Source: Pseudomonas corrugata (GTDB lineage: Bacteria > Pseudomonadota > Gammaproteobacteria > Pseudomonadales > Pseudomonadaceae). From it: a DNA stretch of 37,343 nucleotides. A program made the translations under genes and the position numbers. This document shows positions 26,801 through 35,800 of the stretch, piece after piece. Every line of letters begins with the position of its first letter. The stretch's first letter is position 1. Location of the stretch: contig NZ_LHVK01000018.1 of NCBI RefSeq assembly GCF_001269905.1, positions 1 through 37,343 of the forward strand, read 5' to 3'. The notes below the pieces were generated by a model. It was given only the letters and a program-made list of their open reading frames with translations. It was not told the origin of the DNA and searched no databases.

Positions 26801-29800
26801 TCGATGCCTTGCCACTGACCGCCAATGGCAAGCTCGATCGCAAGGCCTTGCCGATGCCGGATCAGGCGTCGATCCTGACGCGCGGCTATGAAGCGCCCGA
26901 GGGCGAAACCGAAACCCTCCTGGCGAAGTTGTGGACACAGATCCTTAATGTAGAGCGGGTTGGGCGTCATGATCACTTTTTCGAATTGGGTGGCCATTCC
27001 CTGCTGGCGGTCAACCTGATCGAGCAGATGCGCCAGGTCGGCTTGAGCGCCGATGTACGGGTACTGTTCGGCCAACCGACCCTCGCGGCGCTGGCCGCGG
27101 CGGTGGGCAGCGGCAATGAAGTCCAGGTGCCGGCCAACGGTATCGTTCCCGGTTGTCAACGGATTACCCCGGACATGTTGCCCCTGGCCACGTTGACCCA
27201 GGATGCCATCGACTGCATCGTTGCAACGGTGCCGGGTGGTGCGGACAACGTGCAGGACATCTACCCGCTGGCCCCCCTGCAGGACGGCATTCTCTATCAT
27301 CATCTCTCGGCGCAACAGGGTGATCCCTATGTACTGCAGGCGCTGTTCGCGTTCCAGGACAAGCCGCGCCTGGAGGCCTTCGCGCAAGCGCTACAGAGCG
27401 TGATCGACCGCCACGACATTCTGCGGACTTCGGTGTTGTGGGAGGGGTTGGAGCAGCCAATGCAGGTGGTCTGGCGCAAGGCCGTCCTGAGCGTCGAACC
27501 GTTCGATGCACCAGCCTCGGATGGCGACGTCGTGGCCCAGCTGCATGCACGTTTCGATTCCCGTCATCATCGCCTCGATATCCGCCAGGCCCCGCTGATG
27601 TGCCTGCGATTTGCCCATGACCCGCTCAACGAGCGCTGGGTGGCGATGTTGCTGTTCCACCACATCGCGCTGGACCATACCGCGCTGGACGTGGTGCAGC
27701 AGGAAATGCAGCTGCACTTGCTTGGACGGCAAGAGCAACTGGCGGCTGCGATGCCGTACCGCAACTATGTGGCCCAGGCGCGCCTGGGTGTCAGCGAAGA
27801 ACAGCACGAAGCCTTTTTCCTCGAAATGCTTGGCGATGTCGATGAGCCGACGCTGCCTCTCGGTTTGCAGCAGGTGCAGGGTGACGGTCGCGGTATCGAA
27901 GAGGCGCGGCTCGAGGTGGAGGCCGACCTGAGTCGCCGCCTGCGGACCCAGGCGCGGCGGATGGGCGTGAGCGCAGCCAGCCTTCATCACCTGGCCTGGG
28001 CGCAGGTGCTGGGGCGCCTGTCCGGGCGCGAGGATGTGGTGTTCGGCACCGTACTCATGGGGCGGATGCAGAGCGGCGAAGGCGCCGACCGGGCCCTGGG
28101 CATGTTCATCAACACCTTGCCGCTGCGGGTGATGCTGCATGAGCAGGGCGTGGAGGTCGGGGTCAAGGCCGTCCATGGGCGGCTGAGTGCATTGCTTGCT
28201 CATGAACACGCTTCGCTGGCCCTGGCCCAGCGTTGCAGCCGCGTGGCGGCTCCGGCGCCGCTGTTCAGTGCCTTGCTGAACTATCGGCACAGTGCCCCCG
28301 GCGTCATCTCGGCGGATGCCACTGCAGCCTGGCAGGGCATGGACACCCTGGACAGCGAAGAACGCACGAATTATCCGCTGGCGCTGTCGGTGGACGACCT
28401 GGGCGATGGCTTCTCCCTGAGCACCCTGGTGTTGCAAGGCGTTGGCGCAAGCCGCATCTGCGCGTACATGCACACCGCACTCGATCAATTGGTGCAGGCG
28501 CTGGAGCAAGATTCGCAAACCCCACTCTACCGTCTTGATATCCTGCCGCAGATTGAGCGTCAGCAGTTGCTGGTGGACTTCAACGCTACCCGGCGCGTCT
28601 ATCCTCAGGACCAGACCGTGCTGGCGCTGTTCGAGGCCCGGGCGGCACGACTGCCGCAGGCAACTGCGGTGGTGCATGGACAGCGGCAAGTGACTTATGG
28701 GGAACTGAACGCGCAAGCGAACCGCCTGGCCCATCACTTGATCGGTCTTGGTGTGCGACCGGACGACTGTGTGGCGATCCTGTTGCCGCGCTCGATCGAT
28801 CTGCTGACCAGCCAGTTGGCCATTCTCAAGTGCGCGGCGGCCTATGTCCCGCTGGACCGCAATGCTTCGCTTGAGCGGCAGGGGTTCATGCTCGCCGATT
28901 GCCGGGCGTCTTTCGTGTTGACGTCCAGCCGCGAGCAGGTACCCGAGGGCGCGAGCCGCGTCGACCTGGACACGTTGGAGCCGCAAGGGGCCATCGACAA
29001 TCCAGGGCTGGAACAGTCCAGCGAGTCGATTGCCTACATCATGTACACCTCGGGTTCCACGGGACAGCCCAAGGGCGTGCTGGTGCCGCACCGGGCAATC
29101 AATCGGCTGGTGATCAACAACGGCTATGCCGATTTCAATGAGCACGACCGGATCGCCTTTGCCTCCAACCCGGCGTTCGACGCCAGCACCATGGACGTCT
29201 GGGGCGCGCTGCTCAACGGCGGACAGGTGGTGGTGATCGACCATGAAACCCTGCTCGAGCCGGCGCGCTTTGCCCAAGTGCTGGACGCGTCGGGGGCCAC
29301 CGTGTTGTTCGTGACCACGGCGATCTTCAACCAGTACGTGCAACTGATCCCCGAGGCCATGGCCGGCCTGCGCATCCTGCTGTGCGGTGGCGAACGGGCC
29401 GACGTGGCGTCCTTCCGGCGCCTGCTGGGCCTGGCACCGGCGTTGCGTCTGGTGCATTGCTATGGGCCGACCGAAACCACTACCTATGCCACCACGCTGG
29501 AAGTGAAGACGGTGGCCGAAGACGCGCAAAGCGTGCCGATTGGCGGACCGATTTCCAATACCCAGGTGTATGTGCTCGATGCGCGCCAGCAACTGGCGCC
29601 CCTGGGTGTCGTCGGCGAGATCTACATCGGCGGCAAAGGCGTGGCGAAGGGGTACCTGAATCGTCCCGACCTGACCGCGGAGAAGTTCATAGCCGACCCG
29701 TTCAGCGACGAACCCGGTGCCTTGCTGTACCGCACGGGGGACCTGGGCCGTTGGCTGCCGGAAGGCAGCCTGGAATGCCTGGGACGCAACGACGACCAGG

Positions 29801-32800
29801 TGAAGATCCGCGGTTTCCGTATCGAACTGGGTGAAATCGAAGCCAGGCTCGTCACCTGCGAGGGCGTGAAGGACGCCGTGGTGATGGTGCGGGCCGACGA
29901 GTCGGGCGAGAAGCGCCTGGTCGCCTATGTCGTGGCGCAGCCGCAGGTCGCGCTGACCGTGGCCGGACTGCGGGAGCAACTGTCCACTGCCTTGGCCGAA
30001 TACATGGTGCCCGGCGCGTTCGTGATATTGCCGGCCTTCCCCCTGACGCTCAACGGCAAGGTGGACCGCAAGTCGCTGCCCGCGCCGCACGCCGAGGACT
30101 ACGCGAGCGAAGCCTACGAGGCGCCGCAGGGAGAGATCGAACAGACCCTGGCCGGCTTGTGGGCGGAGCTGTTGAAGGTGGAACGGGTCGGCCGCCACGA
30201 TCATTTCTTCGAACTGGGCGGTCATTCGCTGCTGGCGATGAGATTGATCGAGCGGATGCGCCAGGCCGGTCTGTCGGTGGATGTGCGCGACCTGTTCAGC
30301 CGACCGACGCTACGGGCGTTGGCCGCTGCGGTGGGTGGGCATCGTGATGTGGTCGTGCCGGCCAGCGCCATTGTCGAAGGTTGCGAGCGGATCACGCCGG
30401 ACATGTTGCCGCTGGCCGTTCTGAGCCAGGACGCCATCGATCGAATCGTGGCGAGCGTGCCGGGCGGTGCGGGCAATATCCAGGACATCTACCCGCTGGC
30501 GCCGTTGCAGGAAGGCATTCTGTATCACCATCTGACCGCGAACAGCGGTGATCCCTACGTGCTGCAGACGCTGTTCGGTTTTGACGGCCGCGCCCGTCTG
30601 GACAGCTTTGCCCAGGCGTTGCAGCAGGTGATCGATCGCCATGACATCCTCAGGACATCGATGGCCTGGGGGGGGCTCGACGAACCGATGCAGGTCGTGT
30701 GGCGTCGGGCACAACTCATCTGCGAGGCATTCGAACCGGATGTTCACGGCGCAGAGGTGGTTGCACAGCTGTATGAGCGTTTCGATGCCCGTCAGTATCG
30801 GCTGAATTTGTGCCAGGCGCCGCTGCTGCGCCTGGTGTACGCGGAAGATGTCGCCAACCAGCGCTGGGTGGCGATGTTGTTGTTCCATCATTCGGTGCTG
30901 GACCATACCGCGCTGGAGGTGCTGGAGCGGGAAATGCAGGCCCACCTGCTCGGCAGGGCCGATCAACTGGGCGCTGCGGTACCTTATCGCAATTACGTGG
31001 CCCAGGCGCGCCTCGGGGTCAGCCAGGAGGAGCACGAAGCGTTCTTCCGCGACATGCTTGGCGATATCGATGAACCGACGCTGCCGTTCGGTCTGCGCGA
31101 TGTGCAGGGTGACGGTAACGGCGTGGAGGAGGTCAGGCTGGCGTTGGAGATGGGGCTGTGCCGGCGTCTTCGCGGCCAGGCGCGTCAGTTGGGTGTCAGC
31201 GCGGCGAGCCTGATGCACTTGGCCTGGGCACAGGTGCTGGGCCGTGTCAGCGGACGCGACGAAGTGGTGTTCGGCACGGTGCTGCTGGGTCGGATGCAAG
31301 GCGGAGAGGGCGCCGATCATGCGTTGGGCATGTTCATCAATACCCTGCCGTTGCGGGTGAGCCTGGTGGGGGGCAATGTGCGGGAGGGTGTGAGAACCAC
31401 CCATCAACGGCTCACCGCACTGCTCGGTCATGAGCACGCTCCGCTGGCGCTGGCCCAGCGTTGCAGTGGCGTGGTGGCACCGACGCCGCTGTTCAGTTCC
31501 ATGCTCAATTATCGCCATTGCTCGGTCGAAGTCACCGCGCAGATGGTGTCGGCGTGGCAGGGTATCGAGTCCATCGGCGGTGAGGAGCGTACCAACTACC
31601 CGTTGACGCTGGCCGTGGATGATGAGGGCGAAGGGTTCAGCCTGGTGGTGCAGGTGGCGCGCGGAATCGGTGCGCAACGCATCGGTGAGTACATGCAAAC
31701 CACCCTCGAAAGCCTTGTAGCCGCACTGGGGCAAGCTCCCGAGACGCCGCTGTATGAAATTGAGAGCATGCCGGCGGTTGAACGCCAGCACCTGCTGGAA
31801 GCGTTCAATGCGACGGCCGTCGACTACCCGCAAGGCCTGACCCTGCACGGCCTGTTTGAGGCACAGGTGGCAGCGTCCGCAGAGGCGGTCGCCGTGGTGT
31901 TCGAAGAGCAGCAACTGAGCTACACGCAACTGAACGGCCGCGCCAATCAGATTGCCCATCGCTTGCTGGAACTGGGCATTCGCCCGGATGACCGCGTGGC
32001 GATTTGCATGGACCGCAGCACGGACATGGTCGCAGCGCTGCTGGGCATTCTGAAATCGGGCGCCGCCTACGTGCCGCTCGACCCGGATTACCCGGCCGAC
32101 CGTTTGGCCTACATGCTGGAAAACAGCGCCCCGGCCGTGGTGCTGATCCAACGCGCCTTGCAGGCGAGTTTGCCGGCGACCGCTGCCAGGGTGATGGTGC
32201 TCGAAGACGAAGACTTCGCCACGCAACCGACCAGCAATCCGCAGGTCGCGGACTTGCATGCCAGCCATTTGGCCTACGTCATCTACACCTCCGGCTCCAC
32301 CGGTCTGCCCAAGGGCGTGATGAACGAGCATGGCGCGGTGGTCAACCGCCTGCTGTGGATGCAGGACGCCTATACGCTGGTCGCGGCGGACGCGGTGCTG
32401 CAGAAGACTCCGTTCAGCTTCGACGTGTCGGTGTGGGAATTCTTCTGGCCGCTGTTCACCGGTGCGCGGCTGGTGATGGCGCGTCCGGGTGGCCATCGCG
32501 ATCCGGCGTACCTGCGCGAAGCGATCCAGCGACACGGCATCACCACGCTGCACTTCGTCCCGTCGATGCTGGACGTGTTCCTCGCCCATGGCGAAGCTGA
32601 CGAGTGCGAGGGGCTGCGCCAGGTGATGTGCAGCGGCGAAGCCTTGCCGGGCCATCTGGTGCGGCGCTTCAAGGCGCAATTGCCAGGGACTGCGTTGCAC
32701 AACCTGTACGGCCCGACCGAAGCGGCCGTGGACGTCACCGCCTGGGACTGCACGGGGGCCGAGACACCGGACAGCACGCCGATCGGCAAGCCGATCGCCA

Positions 32801-35800
32801 ACACCCGGATCTACCTGCTCGACGCCCATCAGCAACCGGTGCCCATGGGCGTGGCCGGGGAGATCTACATCGGTGGCGTCCAGGTGGCGCGAGGTTATCT
32901 GCACCGTCCGGAACTGACGGCGGAGCGTTTCCTCGTCGACCCGTTCAGTGACCGGCCGAATGCGCGGATGTACCGCACCGGCGACCTGGGTCGTTACCTG
33001 GCGGATGGCAATATCGACTACCTGGGCCGTAACGACGATCAGGTGAAGATCCGCGGGTTCCGTATCGAGCTGGGCGAGATCGAGGCCAAGCTTGCCCGGC
33101 ACGAGGCGATCAAGGAAGCCGTGGTGCTGGCTCGCGAAGACGTGCCGGGGGCCAAGCGTCTGGTGGCGTACTTCACCGTGCACGGTGACGAGTTCAACAT
33201 CGAGATCGAAAGCCTGCGTGCCCAGTTGCAAGCCCAACTGCCGGAATACATGGTGCCGGCGGCCTATGTGCGGCTTGATGCATTGCCGCTGACGCCGAAT
33301 GGCAAGCTGAATCGCAAGGCACTGCCGGCGCCGGACCAGGCCTCGGTAATTACCCGTGAATACGAAGCGCCGCTCGGTGAAGTCGAAGTCACCATTGCCG
33401 GAATCTGGCAGGATTTGCTGGGCCTGGAGCGGATCGGTCGCCACGACAACTTCTTCGAATTGGGCGGTCATTCGCTGCTGGCGGTGAAAATGATCGAACG
33501 CATGCGCCAGGCCGGTTTGAGCGCCGATGTGCGCGTGCTGTTCGGCCAGCCGACATTGGCTGCATTGGCCGCTGCGGTTGGTACGTGCACGGACGTCGTG
33601 GTGCCGGTCAACCGGATCCCGCACGGCTGTTCGCGGATCACCCCCGCCATGTTGCCCCTGGCCGACCTGGACCAGGAGGCCATTGACCGGATCGTGGCCA
33701 CGGTGCCCGGCGGCGTCGTCAACGTGCAGGACATCTACGCCCTGGCGCCATTGCAGGAGGGCATCCTGTACCACCATCTCGCTGCCGCCCAGGGCGACCC
33801 CTACCTGCAATATGTGATGTTCGGTTTCGACAATTTCACCCGCCTGGAGGCGTTTGCCCAAGCGTTGCAAGCGGTTGTTGCTCGTCACGATATTCTGCGT
33901 ACCGGTGTGGTCTGGGAAGGCCTGGCCGAGCCAGTACAGGTGGTCTGGCGTAACGCAGAGCTGGGTGTGGAAGCGGTACCGCTGGACCCGGCGGCAGGCG
34001 ATATCGCTGGGCAACTGCATCAGCGCTTCGACCCGCGGCACTACCGCCTGGACGTGCGCACGGCTCCGATGATGCGGATTGCCTATGCGCAAGACCCGGT
34101 GAACCAGCGCTGGGTGGGCATCCTGCTGTTCCATCACCTGGTGGACGATGCCACCTCCCTGGCTGTGCTGGCGGCGGAAATCGAGACGCACATGCTCGGG
34201 CAGGCACAGCGCTTGCCAACATCGGTGCCGTACCGCAACTACGTAGCCCAGGCCCGCTTGGGTGTCAGCCGCGAAGCCCATGAACAGTTCTTCCGCGACA
34301 TGCTTGGCGACATCGACGAGCCGACGCTGCCGTTCGGCTTGCAGGATGTGCAAGGCGACGGCAGCGGCATTGAAGAGCTTCGCCAGGACGTCGATGCCGA
34401 TCTGAGTCGACGGGTGCGAGCGCAGGCCCGTCAACTGGGCGTGAGCGCCGCCAGCCTGTATCACCTGGTCTGGGCGCAGGTGCTGGGCAAGGTGTCGGGC
34501 AAGGACGACGTGGTGTTCGGTACCGTGCTGGTCGGCCGGATGCAGGGTGGCGAGGGTGCCGACCGTGCATTGGGCATGTTCATCAACACCTTGCCGCTGC
34601 GGGTGAGCCTGGGGCAAACCACTGTTGGTGCGGGTGTGAAAGCGACTCACGCACGCTTGACCGCGTTGCTTGGCCATGAGCACGCCTCGTTGGCCCTGGC
34701 GCAGCGTTGCAGTGGCGTGGAGGCGCCGACGCCGTTGTTCAGTGCGTTGCTCAACTATCGTCATACCGGGACAACGGCCTCGACCGAGGCGTTGTCGGCC
34801 TGGGAGGGCATCCAGATACTCAGTGGCGAGGAGCGCACCAACTATCCGCTGACCTTGAATGTCGATGACCAGGGCGAGGCGTTCAGCTTCACGGTCATGA
34901 CCCCGGTACAGATGGGCGCACAACGCATCTGCGGTTATGTGCAGCAGGCGTTGCAAGGCCTGATCCGAATGCTCGAGCAGACACCGGAGGCGCCACTTCA
35001 CGATCTGCCGATACTGCCGGCGTTGGAGCGCGAGCAGTTGCTGGTGACGTTCAACGCCACTGACGCCGAGTACCCGCTGGAACAGACCGTTCACGGATTG
35101 TTCGAGGAGCAGGTGCAGCGCACGCCGGATGCGCTGGCGGTGCTGCATGGCGGGCAGCGCCTGATCTATCGCGAGCTGAACGAGCAAGCCAACCGCTTGG
35201 CGCATTACCTGCGCGGGCAGGGCGTACAGCCGGATTCGCGAGTGGCGATCTGCGTCGAGCGTGGTATCGACATGGTCGTGGGCTTGTTGGCGATCTTGAA
35301 GGCGGGCGGTGGTTACGTGCCGCTGGATCCGGCGTATCCGGCGGATCGGATTGCCTACATGCTGGTGGACAGTGCGCCGGCGGTGGTGCTGGCTCAGGCG
35401 GCAACGGTTGGGTTGCTGGCCGATGCAGCGATGCCGGTGATCGACCTCGGTAGCGGGCTGTGGCAGGACGAGTCCGTCTCGAATCCGCAGGTACCTGGGC
35501 TGACCTCGGCGCATCTGGCCTACGTGATCTACACCTCCGGTTCCACCGGCTTGCCGAAAGGGGTGATGATCGAACACCGCAACACGGTGAACTTCCTGAC
35601 TTGGGCCCATCGGTCGTTCGATGCGCAAACCCTGTCGAAAACCCTGTTCTCGACCTCGCTGAACTTCGATCTCGCGGTTTACGAGTGCTTTGCACCGTTG
35701 ACTAGCGGCGGCAGCATCGAGGTAGTCACTAATGTGCTGGAACTGCGACACGGTGAACATGACATCACCTTGATCAACACCGTGCCGTCGGCGCTCAAGG

